From Hydractinia symbiolongicarpus (lineage: Eukaryota > Cnidaria > Hydrozoa > Anthoathecata > Hydractiniidae), in assembly GCF_029227915.1 (NCBI RefSeq), contig NC_079880.1:25661501-25725500 (forward strand): a stretch of DNA of 64,000 bases. Reading direction: 5' to 3'. The notes below the pieces were generated by a model. That model was not told the origin of the DNA. It did not search any database and saw only the letters and a program-made list of their open reading frames with translations. Below are positions 34,371-45,246 of this stretch, piece by piece. Made by a program: the position numbers and the translations under genes. Each line of letters opens with the position of its first letter. Position 1 is the stretch's first letter.

Positions 34371-35010
34371 AAAATAATTTACAAAGAGGTGGCAAGCCAC
34401 CGCAATGATGAACTCAACCTGTTAGGTCTTTGGAAACAAGCTAGAGGTTGTACTCCTCTAGAGAATATGCCTCTAAAAGCACAATTCTCCCTTTTTACAA
34501 GGAATTAAAAAATATATATAAAAATAAAAAGGACACAACACATTTAAAAGATGAACAAAACTTTAACCAAGGGCAGGTAGGTTTCGACCCATATTTCTGA
34601 ACCTAAGTACCCTGGATGTCTAGCTGGGTCACCTCGAAGAGGTCCGCGGACGGTCATCAGCAGAAACTAGACATCCCTATCTTCCTAAAATTAACTTTGG
34701 CCATTTTCTGTTCAACTGTGCTATTCTTTGTTTTTAACTCAGGTAATAAGTGGAGTCGTTACTCTCCAAAGATAAGATCATGTGTGATCAAACCCCCCTG
34801 CTAATATTTTCTATTTTATTTTTTATTTATTTTTATTTTAACTGGGGTAATAAGTGGAGTCGTCACTCTCCAAAGACATGAACTGGTATGATCAAACCCC
34901 CTTGCTAACTTAATTTTTATTTGAGTTTGTTTTATTTTTGACTGGGGTAATAAGTGGAGTCGTCACTCTCCAAAGACAAAACTGAGTGTAGTCAAGCCCC
35001 CTTGCTGACT
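34371..35010 (-). mobile_element. 5'-truncated 3' end of the USP retroelement, inserted in family E
   Basis: Reverse complement of the 3' UTR that follows the USP stop at 48880. In order it has the 3' terminus (GAAAATAATTTAC side), GCCTCTAAAAGCAC, ACTTTAACCAAGGGCAGG, the stem-loop at 34614-34676, and three tandem units of GGGGTAATAAGTGGAGTCGT. Insertion into a family E repeat gives a clean reference for the 3' boundary. No coding sequence remains. Confidence 0.75.
34614..34676 (-). other. conserved 3'-UTR stem-loop, subfamily A
   Basis: Outer stem GGATGTCTAG / CTAGACATCC (10 bp). Inner hairpin ACCTC-GAA-GAGGT. It corresponds to 49129-49191 in the longer copy and, with changed but still pairing bases, to 57144-57207 and 35483-35540. 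Confidence 0.85.
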
Positions 35011-35210
35011 CATTCCGGTTAAAATATTCTCGATGACGTCATTAACCCGTCTATTCCGAAAGGGATTTGGGGACCCAGGTTTGCGAAATACCAAAATTGG
35101 TCCTAGGTGGTCCCTAGTTACCCACGTGGTGAAAAATCATTGACATCACCAACTTGTTTCCAAGTTATTTGGTCTCAAAGTTATAGGGGCATTGTAATGG
35201 CTTCATAAAT
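35011..35210. repeat. family E repeat, right part
   Basis: TTGGGGACCCAGGTTTGCG, GGTCCCTAGTTACC and GTTTCCAAGTTATTTGGTC match 36415-36520 and 23440-23560. Confidence 0.7.
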
Positions 35211-35214
35211 TTAA

Positions 35215-35705
35215 TATAAGGAAATTTTGAACATTGCAGCAAGGCACAATAAAATACTCAACCTGTTAAGTTTTAGGGTTAAATCATAGAGGTTTGGTTC
35301 CTCCAAAGTTACTGCCAATAAGACAGTTAAACTTCCTTTTCGCAGGATACACAATATCAGTGAAAAAAAAACACACACACACAAAAAAAAAAAACACAAA
35401 AAAATACACACACAACACAGATTGCACAATCCCAACCTTGACATCAAACGGTTTCGCCCCAAAGCCTCAACTAAGGGGTGTCAGGATTCCAAGCGGGGCA
35501 CCTCTAATCCGAGGTCCACTAAGTGGTCATCAGGAATCCTCTACTGTCATCAAATGTTCTTTAATCCGTGCAATCTGTTGACATATAAAACAAGGGTTGA
35601 CTGGGGTATATTAAGTGGGGTCGTCTCACCCAAAGACAAGACTTGTAGAAACCTGTAAAAAGGGAACTAAGCAAGTCAAACCCCCTTGCTATGCGACGTT
35701 TTTAT
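35215..35705 (-). repeat. USP-retroelement 3' end, third subfamily
   Basis: Diverged relative of 34371-35010. It keeps the order terminus, Cys-less non-coding tail, stem-loop (35483-35540), GGGGTATATTAAGTGGGGTC and CAAACCCCCTTGCT. It contains an A-rich ACACAC/AAAA run (35362-35420). Confidence 0.6.
35483..35540 (-). other. conserved 3'-UTR stem-loop, third subfamily
   Basis: Outer stem AGGATTCC / GGAATCCT. Inner hairpin ACCTC-TAATCC-GAGGT. Flanking GGTCATCAG is shared with subfamily A. Outer-stem bases differ from the other subfamilies, yet pairing is complete. Confidence 0.8.
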
Positions 35706-36007
35706 TTCTAATTTTTTTTTTCTATTTTTATTTTATTTTCTATTATTTTAAACTGCCTGGAAGAAAAAGACGTAGGATAGTTTGCTGTTAAGTTTCTTCT
35801 GAACGTCACATTGTGTTACAGTTCTGTCATTGCAGTGAAGCCACTGGTCTGTCTTTTGGTCTTGAACGTTAAAGTAGTATTATTGACGTCGCGCCATAAC
35901 GTCAGAAAATTTATTATATTAAACATGCATTTTTCGGGTACATCAAAGGAAAATAAGCATATTATCTTTGCGTGTTACAGACACAGAGACACACTTAGCG
36001 TATTATT
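35706..36007. other. intergenic, nothing recognised
   Basis: T/A-rich; no feature. Confidence 0.3.
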
Positions 36008-36520
36008 ATATAGACTATTCTATAAGGCCTGTGGAGAAATCCACTTAGGCAGATGGGCAATGGAAAATAGGTTGTTTTACATGTTTTGCTGACGTCAGCA
36101 GTGCAGATCCCAAAAAAATTTGAGAAATTTATTTTATTCTTTGATTGTAATGTGTAGAGGTTGAAATGCTGATCAAAATAATGTGTACGGTGATATGTTT
36201 TCGAGGAACGCCAAAGGAGATGGAAGGATTTAAAAATTGTGCTGACATCAGCAAAAGCACGTGAAAGTACAAAAATTTTGTTGCCTATCTCGTATAGATC
36301 TTGACACGCTGATCAAGAAAATGTATAGGATCATGTACTTTTGACAAACGGTTGCAGAGATATTAGAGTTTGAAGGTTTTTTGATGACGTCATCAACCCG
36401 TCCATTTTGAAGCGGATTTAGGGACCCAGGTTTGGGAAACTGACACAAATTAGTCCAAGGTTGTCCCTAGTTACCGATGCGGTGAAAAATCATTGAAATC
36501 ACCACTGTGCACTGTAATGG
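36008..36520. repeat. family E repeat, most complete copy
   Basis: CTATTCTATAAGGCCTGTGG, GCTGACGTCAGCAGTG, ATGTACTTTTGACAAACGG, GGGACCCAGGTTTGGG and TAGTTACCGATGCGGTG all occur in one contiguous copy. No coding content. Confidence 0.7.
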
Positions 36521-36689
36521 CTTCACTAATGTTAATTAACTTTTCTTTCACGTCAATACTATTTAAACGTTAAAGTTTGGTAAATTACAGAACAATTTTA
36601 TGGGCGATGATTTACAGACTTTATGAAAGAAAACAGTGAAGAATGTAATCCACAGACAGACAGACAGAATTGGCGTATGATTATATAAG

Positions 36690-36800
36690 ACTAGTCGATA
36701 AGGCCCGTGGAAAAATCCACTTAGGCAAAAGGCTATTAAAAAATAAGTTTCTTTAGATGTTTTGCTGACGTAAGCAATGCACATACAAAAAATGTTCTTA
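36690..36800. repeat. family E repeat, left-end fragment
   Basis: ACTAGTCGATAAGGCCCGTG, AAAATCCACTTAGGCA and TGCTGACGTAAGCAATGC, then unrelated sequence. Confidence 0.7.
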
Positions 36801-37220
36801 AAATCTTACACAAAATGTCAAAAATGTCAAAATCTTACAAAAATAAAAAGAGAACAGCTTGCAACGTGCAAAATCTAGTTGATAAAAAGTTACAACAACG
36901 GCACTCACAACATTGACACTCACAACACCAATACTTACAACACCGACAATAAGAACAGCAACAGTCACAGCACGGATAATAACAAAGTCAGAAATAACGC
37001 ATCTCAAATATGTACATCTTATAAGTGATTATGTTGAAAACCCTCAGTACTTAAATCTGAAATGTCAAAAAGCTGGCCTGCAAGAGTTAGCACAAATCAA
37101 CAAAAATAAGTTCTTTACACATTTTAAATATTGTCTTTCCCTTAAAAGCTTATACAAAAATATGAAAATGCCATAGTTTAGTAGTTCAATAATAATAAAC
37201 GTTACCCCCGTTAGGAATTA
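36801..37220. other. intergenic with ACAACACCGACA-type short repeats
   Basis: 36893-36960 carries imperfect tandem ACTCACAACA/ACACCGACAA units. Nothing else recognised. Confidence 0.4.
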
Positions 37221-38114
37221 TAGTAAAACATCAGTAAAGAGAAACCGTTCTTTTTTTGATCTTTTTGTAGTCTTGGACATGCACGCAATAAAAATGCGGG
37301 GAAAAGACGTCTTCAAGAAGTATTTATAATGCTGAAGAAACGCGCGCTTTTTTACGGCATTGTATAAAACGTCTTGAAGATGTCTTTTAAATGCGTGTCT
37401 AAAATATGCGCAGTAAAGATTTCTTAAAAAAGTACTTCGGATGCGCGCATTTTTTAAGCGCAAAAAAGATATAAAAAAGACGTCTTTAAAGCATCTTGTG
37501 CCGGCTGGTACAACAACGTCACGCAATTCTTGTTTTTTCTCATAAATCAGGAAAATAATAAAAACTTCATCTTACCAACAAGTAAGGAGATGGGTTTACT
37601 CACTTTGCCTTTGGGATTGCCAACACTATTGCCCTCAGTCACTGCAGAAGAAGAATTTCGAGGGGTTAGTTTTTCATAGCTTTGTAGTGTTACACCCACG
37701 TACATTAGCCCAGTTATGGCAGGCTGGTACTGTTACTTCAAAGCAATAGTTATCTGCGTAAGACTGAGTGTAGGAGCTCCGTAACACCTGTAAGGCTACA
37801 GCTAGGGTCACAAGTCTTGACGCACAGATAGTTGCTTTATTTTAGGTAGCAATAATTTAAAAATTCATCCGTTTTAGTAAATTCCAATGATAAGTTGTAC
37901 TTTTGTGTGCTTTTTAATTACAGTTTAAATTAATTATTATGTTGTTGCTAAGGTTTGTTTTATGTTGTGGAGTTGTTGTTTTTACCAGCTTTTTTCGGTC
38001 AGTCTTTTTATGAAAATCCTTGCAAAAAGGGAGATTTTACTGTGTTGCAAAATCTTTAGAGGGTTCCAAGTTCTACCTATTGCTTAACCACCTGTCATTA
38101 GACAAGTATTACCA
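37221..38114. other. non-coding, includes two imperfect inverted repeats
   Basis: 37300-37500 holds scattered AAAGACGTCTT and GCGCGC(A/T)TTTT motifs in both orientations. 37735-37835 forms an imperfect inverted repeat (GCAATAGTTATCTGCGTAAG against AGTCTTGACGCACAGATAGT). No gene supportable. Confidence 0.35.
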
Positions 38115-38455
38115 TTGCAGCTTGCAGATATTACTAGCCTTTCAAGACAGAGATGTTAATGACAAAAGGAGGTTTCTCTCCAAAGAATAAGAAGCCACTG
38201 GAAAACTTCTATATTCTCCCCTTTACAGGAATGATCGAAAAACTAATGGATTTCGGCTATACTGAAACAAACACCTATGAATGTGGAAACATGAGGATTG
38301 GTGAAATTCATTCATGCTTTGGGATCTGGTGCAGGCCCTTGAGTAAGCATCACTGCCTCCTGCAAGACACCAGTCACATTCATTGACACCATCCGCCAAA
38401 CCCAATAAGCTTTGTTAAGTGTTGGAAAAAGAAGAGTCGACAACTACAAGTCGTA
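38115..38455 (+). repeat. dispersed repeat family C, longest copy
   Basis: Shares TAAGAAGCCACTGG, AACACCTATGAATGTGG and GTGAAATTCATTCATGC with 26450-26752. It adds the end block ATTGACACCATCCGCCAA and GAGTCGACAACTAC, seen inverted at 50560-50640. Confidence 0.7.
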
Positions 38456-38930
38456 TCGTTGTTTTTACCTACTGACACAGAGCACAGGGCTAAGAAAGGT
38501 AGAACCCAGCCCTTATAAAGGTTGTTGCAAAGAATGAAAAGCAGCAAACCTGGAAACAAAAAAGCTTTCCAACCTTAGACATGAACACTTGAGAAATCGT
38601 ATCGTAATGCTTGGGCTGACCAAGAAACTGCCCCTTAGAAAGGTAGACTTGGAGCCCAGCGGCGGCAACCCAGAAAACTATTGCATATCGCAAAAAGAAA
38701 GGAAAAAAAGTGGTTTAAAAAGCATAGCTATGTATTTAAAAAGAAAAGAGACCAAGTGAAGAAGTAGAAAAGTGAAGTGAGAAGTGAAGCTAGATGTAAA
38801 GTTAAAAGTAGAAAACAAAGGCTACAGTTTAAAGCGGATTGGATTTGAAATCACAAATAGTAAGAACTTACTATTTGTGATTTCATTTTGGTTTTTATGT
38901 CGGTGGAGAAAGCAGACTCGCACTCGCTGA
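38456..38930. other. intergenic, contains a perfect hairpin
   Basis: Nothing coding. The 38846-38885 hairpin is listed separately. Confidence 0.4.
38846..38885. repeat. perfect 19-bp stem hairpin
   Basis: TGAAATCACAAATAGTAAG, a 2-base AA spacer, then the exact reverse complement. No mismatches. Confidence 0.95.
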
Positions 38931-38934
38931 ATTC

Positions 38935-40448
38935 AAAATATATTTAATAAGGCTGGTCATAGTAAAAAACCTTGGGTCACAAAAAGAATTCTTACTTCCA
39001 TAAACAAAAAAATAGGCTTTTTAAAAAGTTTCTATTACAGAAGAAAAGTGACAAATAAAATATTGCATGCCCAATTTAAAACTTATAGGAACACTCTAGT
39101 TAATCTACTTCGAAACAGCAAAAAATATACTATAAGGACTTTTTTATCGATACGAAAGGGACGTTATGGCGGTGTGGGAAGGAATAAAATCAATTTTTGA
39201 TATTAAAAAAAGTAAAGCCAATTTCTATTGACAACAATGGGGAAACAGTATATGACCTGTCTCAGATAGCTACCCTTTTCAATAATTATTTTGGAAACAT
39301 CGCTGAAAAAACAAATCTTATCGAGATTTTTTGAGTCAACCAAATCTCAATTCAATCTTTATGAAAACTACAACTGCAGGTGAAGCAATAAACTCCTCTT
39401 GTGTATTCAAGAGAATTAAGCAACAAGACCTAATAGCATTCACAAAATTTTACAAAATGCTATCACTTATTATTAGCAATGTGTTATGTAACATTATTAA
39501 TCCATGTTTTATATCTAGCGTATTTCCTCAATGCTTAAAATATTACAATGTTATTCCAATCTGCAAAAAAAATTCTCTAATAATGGTTGGCAACATCATG
39601 CAATTTCTTGCTATCTAATATCGGTAAAATATTTGAAAAGGTTATGCATGTTAGACTTTATACTTTTCTTGAACACCATAATCATCTAACTCCCTTCAAT
39701 TTGGGTTTAGGGTAAATCATAGTACAACTCACGCACTTACCCAACTCACTAAAACCATTCGTGAGGCTATCGATAATGTCGAATATGCAGGTGGTGTTTT
39801 TGTGATCCTAGAGAAAGCTTTTGACACTGTAGACCACAAAATATTAATTAGTAAACTTGAAAATCTTGGAATTAGGAGGGTCTCCAAAAATCTTTTTCAA
39901 TCTTATCTAAGTGAAAGATATCAGTTTGTCTCCATAGGAGGTAAAAAATCTCACAATACTATTATTAAACATGGGGTTCCACAGGGTTCAGTCCTGGGGC
40001 CCTTACTCTTTTTGGTATACATAAACGATCTCCAAATTAACATCCTACATTTCAAAGTATATCATTTCGCACTTGACACAAGTCTAGTATATTGTGCTAA
40101 AAAACTAACAGCAACATTAATAAAGATCTCAATCGTCTGGATGTATGGCTTAGAGGTAATAACATCAGGCTAAACACGAAAAAGACAGAAATTGTAGTAT
40201 GCAGATCTAAATATAAATCAACAATTCACAGGAAACTAAATTTTAGACGGGGTGGTTAAAAGATTACACCTTCACCAACTGTTACCTAAGAATGAAAATT
40301 ACAAAGTGCACGCACAATGATAAACTCGACCAGTTAAGTCTTGGTGTAGTTCTAGATAAGCATCTAACCTGGAATGATCACATGTCAAATCTTGCTGCAA
40401 AATTATCAAGGGCCACAGGAGAGATTAAGAGTAACATAGCACGTAGTG
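38935..40448 (+). pseudogene. degenerate LINE (RT-encoding), interrupted by the Gypsy provirus
   Basis: Frames in succession resemble a jockey/CR1-type ORF2: linker (KPWVTKRILTSINKKIGFL), then RT motif A (ILEKAFDTVDHKILISKL), motif B (HGVPQGSVLGPLLFLVYIND) and a damaged motif C (FALDTSL in place of FADDT), so a catalytic aspartate is lost. The post-RT part continues to the LTR (LTWNDHMSNLAAKLSRA). Several frame changes occur at 39200-39760. About 40283-40345 also resembles a diverged 3' tail fragment of the USP retroelement. Different from the LINE at 10.7-13.3 kb. Confidence 0.75.
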
Positions 40449-40598
40449 TGTGATATCTGCGTTGCCTCTCGCGCACGCGGAGCTTACATGCCTTTCGACA
40501 TCGCCTTTGCTTTTATATTTTGTTACGGATCTGTAGGTCATTGTTTAGGAGATCGGAAGATGGACCTGAAAAGTAAACATATGTTTTGAATCATCACA
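40449..40598 (+). repeat. 5' LTR (150 bp)
   Basis: TGTGATATCTGCGTTGCC to AATCATCACA. Followed after one base by TGGCGCTGCGAG, the likely primer-binding region, whose cognate tRNA I could not assign. Confidence 0.92.
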
Positions 40599-40759
40599 CT
40601 GGCGCTGCGAGTTTATCTTTGTTAATCCTGACGAATCTCCCTACATACAGGACAATTTTACTTTTTCGACTTCCTTTGTGATATCTAGAACGATATTATT
40701 CAATTATTTCTGCTTACCCACTTCGAGAGCTAGCCACAGAGACGTGTTGTGTTTACATT

Positions 40760-43700
40760 ATGGCTAGGGCAGTGGACATCAGTTGTCCTCCACACTTTGA
40801 TACAAATGGCGACGTTACTAGTCTAGGCACCCGCTGGAAGAGGTGGAGAAATGGGTTTGACCTGTATTTAGTAGCTGCAGGTATTACCGATAACACCCAG
40901 AAAAAAGCTCTTCTGTTACACTGTGCGGGTGAAGATTTACGTGAACTTTTTGACACGTTACCTGAGCCAGAGGCCGCAGATGGCCAAAACGATTATGTTA
41001 AAGCATGTACTGCATTAGATAAATATTTTCTTCCGAAGAAAAACAAACGCTACGAACGTCATGTATTTCGTACATGTGCCCAAAAGGAGTCAGAATCTAT
41101 CTCACAATATGTCACACGTTTGCGAACACTGGCGAAAACATGTGAGTTCAGAGACATAGATGACGAGATAGTTGATCAAGTTATTGAAAAATGTACATCA
41201 CGTAAACTCCGAAAACGCCTTTTAAAGGAGAGTGAGTTAACTTTGGTAAAACTATGCGACATTGCAACAATAATGGAAGCTGCTGATCACCAAGTGGCAC
41301 AGTATACCAAATCGACCCTTAGTCGCAACCAAGAAGATGAAGATTCTGAGCGAGATGATGTAAATTTTATCTCAAGAAAGATAAAACGCACCGGTCTAAG
41401 AAAAAGTGGAATTGCTAAAACACCACCTACAATTCACACAGGACCGTCACAGAATAATCAACCGTACTGTTACCGGTGTGGTAAAAAAGATCATCGTGCA
41501 GACAAATGCATTGTTACAAAAGGAAAGTCTTGTCAAAAATGCGGAATACAGGGACATTTTAGCAATGTATGTCGATCAACTAAGGCAACTGTTCGCTATG
41601 TCACTGCTGATACCTCCTCCTCGGATGATGATTTTGTGTTAGCCATCGACAATGACCCTAACTGTCCCAACCATAAAAATTCCATGTACCCAGTAGATGT
41701 AGATGGACAACGTGTCAATGTGCTCATAGACAGTGGAAGTACCATCAATGTAATCAGCAAAAGCACCCTTAGTGCACTAAAATTAAAGTCACCTATCCTT
41801 CCATACCACAAGAAAGTTTTTGCTTTTGGTGCGTCGTCACCGCTCAAAGTTAATGGCTGCATATGGGTTGTCGTTGGTGCTGGAGAGAAAGTCGTGTCTA
41901 CCAGATTTGTTGTTGTACCACAATCTTCTGTCACCATATTGGGTGTGGAAACTGCTTGCAAATTGGACCTACTCCGAGTTGGCCCAGGTGGAACCATGAA
42001 CGACAAGGTGAACCACATCTCTACCTCCGAGGACGGTGTATTAAAACAACTGCTTTGCAATTATGGTGACAGGTTTGAGGGCCTTGGAAAACTGAAAGAT
42101 GTCAACCTCAAAATCCAAATAGATCCCACGGTAACTCCAGTTGCACAGAAAGCCAGACGTCTACCGATCCTAATGCAGCAACAACTGGACATGGAATTAG
42201 AAAAACTCTTAGAACTCGGTGTCATCGAGCCCATAGAATCACCACCATCATGTGTTAATCCCCTTGTGATCGTACCTAAGAAAACACCTTCTGATGGCAT
42301 ACGTATGTGTGTTGACATGCGTGTTGCAAACACCGCAGTCATAAGAGAACCGTATCAGATACCAACTCTGGAAGAAGTGCTGCATGAGTTCAATGGGTGC
42401 ACAGTGTTCACAAAGCTGGACCTGAACAAGGGATACCACCAAATTGCTCTAGACGAGGCTAGCAGAGACCTTACGGCCCTTGCAACACACCGTGGTATAT
42501 TCAGATTCACAAGGCTGATATATGGAATCGCCTCTGCCGCTGAACAGTATCAACGAGAATTGGAACTTGCACTATCAGGACTATCTAAAGTACGTAACAT
42601 CTCAGATGATATCATTATTGGTGGCACTAGTAATCAAGATCTACTGGATCGCATGCAATGCGTATTTGAGCGTCTCCGAGAGAAAAATCTCACAGTAAAC
42701 CTAAAGAAATGCGAGTTTCTGAAGACTGAGCTTATCTACATGGGTCACAAGTTGTCAAAAGATGGAATTGCACCGGATGAGAGGAAAGTTAGAGCTATAG
42801 CTGACCTCAAACCACCAACTAATGTGAAAGAATTGCAATCCAATCTCGGCATGGTGACATACTGCTCCAAATTCTTACCAAACTTCTCAACTGTGACTGC
42901 ACCATTGCGTCAACTACTCAGCAAAGACACCAAATGGAGCTGGGGTGATGCGCAACGACAAGCGTTCAATGATCTTAAGATCATGCTGTTATCCAGTGCG
43001 ACACTTGCTTACCATCAACCTGACGCATACACCGAAATCTTTACTGATGCATCCCCTGTTGGGCTTGGCGCAGTTATAATGCAACGTCAGCCAGATGGTA
43101 TCTTAAAACCAATTGGATATGCCAGTCGCTCACTACTAAATGCAGAAACAAGATATAGCCAGATTGAAAAGGAGTGCTTGGCTATCCTATTTGCAATAGA
43201 GCGGTTTCGAATCCATCTTTATGGTATAGAATTTGTTGTTAAAACCGACCACAAGCCGCTAGTGACAATGTTCTCTTCTCGTAGGAAACAGCTTCCACCA
43301 CGCATTGAACGCTGGGTTATGAGACTCATGCCATACGCATTCAAGGTTGAGTATCACCCAGGCAGAACCAATGGAGCAGATTACCTGTCACGGTCAAACC
43401 CGATGCAAGACAATACACCATCGCACCGAATGACTGAGGAATTTGTCAACTTTATTCAAAGTAAACAGCTACCAGTTGCCATACCAAAGAAAGACATTCG
43501 TGATGCACAGAATGATGATCCTGCCATTGCCCTCATTAAGAAACACCTTGCATCTGGAACCATTCCAAAATTGGATGTTATTAAAGAGTATTATCCCTCA
43601 CGTTTGCAACTATCCATTGTCAATGACATTCTCATGTTTGCCAACAAAATTGTCATCCCGCCAACTCTGCGAGAAAGCATCATCTCCATTGCACATGAAG

Positions 43701-43990
43701 GACATCAGGGACAAGTACGCACAAAACAACGTCTGCGGAAAAAAGAATGGTGGCCACGCTTGGGCTCCTCGGTTGAAGCCCACATTAAGTCATGTCATGG
43801 ATGTCAAGTCACCGCTGGTGCACAAATCAAAACTCCAGTAGTAATGACAGAAATACCTGATTCAGCTTGGTTGATGTTGGGTTGTGACCTTTGCGGTCCG
43901 TTCCCTACTGGTGAACACCTGCTAGTATGCATTGATTATTACAGCAGATATCCCGAAGGTAGAGATTATCCGCCGAATAACTGCTGCTAA
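40760..43990 (+). CDS. Gypsy Gag-Pol polyprotein (Gag to start of integrase core)
   Basis: 1,076 residues from ATG 40760. Gag capsid-like region at about 20-185. Two zinc knuckles follow (CYRCGKKDHRADKC at 237-250, CQKCGIQGHFSNVC at 258-271). Aspartic protease with VLIDSGSTINVIS (321-333). Reverse transcriptase with TKLDLNKGYHQIAL (551-564) and NISDDIIIGG (613-622, the catalytic DD). RNase H with EIFTDASPVGLG (759-770), IEKECLAI and KTDHKPL. Integrase zinc-binding H-H-C-C (HEGHQGQ, then CHGCQ) and the first catalytic Asp in MLGCDLCGPFP. Gag and Pol share one frame, as in Mag-group elements. The frame is lost at YYSRYPEG by a one-base shift near 43955, so the annotated end is artificial. Confidence 0.92.
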   Translation: MARAVDISCPPHFDTNGDVTSLGTRWKRWRNGFDLYLVAAGITDNTQKKALLLHCAGEDLRELFDTLPEPEAADGQNDYVKACTALDKYFLPKKNKRYERHVFRTCAQKESESISQYVTRLRTLAKTCEFRDIDDEIVDQVIEKCTSRKLRKRLLKESELTLVKLCDIATIMEAADHQVAQYTKSTLSRNQEDEDSERDDVNFISRKIKRTGLRKSGIAKTPPTIHTGPSQNNQPYCYRCGKKDHRADKCIVTKGKSCQKCGIQGHFSNVCRSTKATVRYVTADTSSSDDDFVLAIDNDPNCPNHKNSMYPVDVDGQRVNVLIDSGSTINVISKSTLSALKLKSPILPYHKKVFAFGASSPLKVNGCIWVVVGAGEKVVSTRFVVVPQSSVTILGVETACKLDLLRVGPGGTMNDKVNHISTSEDGVLKQLLCNYGDRFEGLGKLKDVNLKIQIDPTVTPVAQKARRLPILMQQQLDMELEKLLELGVIEPIESPPSCVNPLVIVPKKTPSDGIRMCVDMRVANTAVIREPYQIPTLEEVLHEFNGCTVFTKLDLNKGYHQIALDEASRDLTALATHRGIFRFTRLIYGIASAAEQYQRELELALSGLSKVRNISDDIIIGGTSNQDLLDRMQCVFERLREKNLTVNLKKCEFLKTELIYMGHKLSKDGIAPDERKVRAIADLKPPTNVKELQSNLGMVTYCSKFLPNFSTVTAPLRQLLSKDTKWSWGDAQRQAFNDLKIMLLSSATLAYHQPDAYTEIFTDASPVGLGAVIMQRQPDGILKPIGYASRSLLNAETRYSQIEKECLAILFAIERFRIHLYGIEFVVKTDHKPLVTMFSSRRKQLPPRIERWVMRLMPYAFKVEYHPGRTNGADYLSRSNPMQDNTPSHRMTEEFVNFIQSKQLPVAIPKKDIRDAQNDDPAIALIKKHLASGTIPKLDVIKEYYPSRLQLSIVNDILMFANKIVIPPTLRESIISIAHEGHQGQVRTKQRLRKKEWWPRLGSSVEAHIKSCHGCQVTAGAQIKTPVVMTEIPDSAWLMLGCDLCGPFPTGEHLLVCIDYYSRYPEGRDYPPNNCC

Positions 43991-44877
43991 TATCGTTGAC
44001 AAACTTTGTAAAATGTTTTGTCGTTATGGTGCGCCAGAGATAATAGTGACTGACAATGGACCACAATTCCGGAGCAATACAGATTTCGCTACTTTGATGA
44101 AAGAATTTGGGGTGGAGCACCGCAAAGTTACCCCATACCATCCCGAGGCAAATGGTGAGGTTGAAAGGTTCAACAGAAATCTGAAGAAAACCATCCAAGC
44201 TGCAATTGCTGAAAATCAGAACTGGCGAAGTGCCCTCCAGAATTACCTATTAGCATACCGTACCACAACGCACGCAACCACTGGTGCCACTCCTGCAGAG
44301 CTTGTTTAACAGACTGGTTAAAGACAAGCTACCAGCCTCAACCACAAGTTCCAAAAACACCATGTCTGTCGTTAAAAACCGAGACCTCATCCAAAAAGAG
44401 AGAATCGCGAAATATGCAGACAAACGCAACAATGCTCGCAGTCATGTCATCCAACCTGGGCAAAAGGTTCTCGTGGCCAATCAGTCAACACATCGCAACA
44501 AATTTACCCCTAGATGGCGCGATGAACCTTGTACTGTTACTGCTGTAAAAGGAAATGCAATTTTCATTGAAGACGGTACAAAAACTATGATGCGCACTTC
44601 CTGTCACGTCAAACCCTACTTCATGCGAAATAACCAGCGGTCAAATAAACGACATCTTCAACAACCGACAGTGACAACCGATTCTGCAACAGAAAGCCCT
44701 GATGACGATTTTGACCTGCCACCAACTGTAAACGACCCTGGGAACGAAACCGACTTGATGTCATCTGATGATACCGTTGTCACAGAAAGCCCATCCAGTG
44801 ACGAGACCATTGCGCATGGCGAGGAAGAGGTGAATGATGAAGAACTCTTCGTTCCAAATAGAAACACACGTACTTGA
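43932..44877 (+). pseudogene. Gypsy integrase core and C-terminal domain, two frameshifts
   Basis: After the first one-base shift, integrase continues as VEIIRRITAANIVDKL. It then shows the second catalytic Asp in VTDNGPQF and the Glu in NGEVERFNRNLKK, completing D,D,E. A second shift at about 44305 (PAELV then a stop) moves the rest into the third frame. That part includes LFNRLVKDKLPA, HVIQPGQKVLVANQS, and an acidic Ser/Asp-rich tail ending at 44877. All parts are recognisable and little decayed, so inactivation is recent. Confidence 0.85.
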
Positions 44878-45094
44878 AACGTTAAACCACCACCTCGTTT
44901 CAAAGATTTCGTTACTGCGTAACTACGAACACATGAACTTTATTTTGGAACTGCAAGACTTTATGTTTGTAGCTTGGTGGTAGTTGGGCAGTGTCGCTAT
45001 GCCTCAACTAGCCAGTTGTTGTGCTTTGCTTGTGCACATAGTCTTATGTTGATATTTAATTCTACTAGGAACCATTTTGTTAAGTTGGGAGAGA

Positions 45095-45244
45095 TGTGAT
45101 ATCTGCGTTGCCTCTCGCGCACGCGCAGCTTACATGCCTTCCGACATCGCCTTTGCTTTTATATTTTGTTACGGATCTGTAGGTCATTGTTTAGGAGATC
45201 GGAAGATGGACCTGAAAAGTAAACATATGTTTTGAATTATCACA
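45095..45244 (+). repeat. 3' LTR (150 bp)
   Basis: Same ends as the 5' LTR. Three substitutions distinguish them (CGCGCAGC, CCTTCCGAC and AATTATCACA in this copy). Confidence 0.92.
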
Positions 45245-45246
45245 CT

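Larger units (their letters stand above)
40449..45244 (+). mobile_element. Gypsy LTR retrotransposon, Mag/SURL-like, 4.8 kb
   Basis: Two 150-bp LTRs start TGTGATATCTG and end TCACA. One Gag-Pol frame lies between them, with no envelope gene. The polypurine GGGAGAGA directly precedes the 3' LTR. The LTRs differ at three of 150 positions, implying a fairly recent insertion. Integrase is broken by two frameshifts, so the copy is not autonomous. No target-site duplication is present; instead a 66-bp piece of the surrounding LINE is repeated on the far side. Confidence 0.92.

Noticed and set aside
36798-37007. Valine-rich open frame on minus
   Set aside because: Produced by ACAACACC-type short repeats; no protein features.
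37218-37526. 102-residue minus frame
   Set aside because: Coincides with repeated AAAGACGTCTT/GCGCGC motifs; composition is repeat-driven.
41596-42060. 154-residue minus frame inside Gypsy
   Set aside because: Antisense shadow of the protease and RT region.
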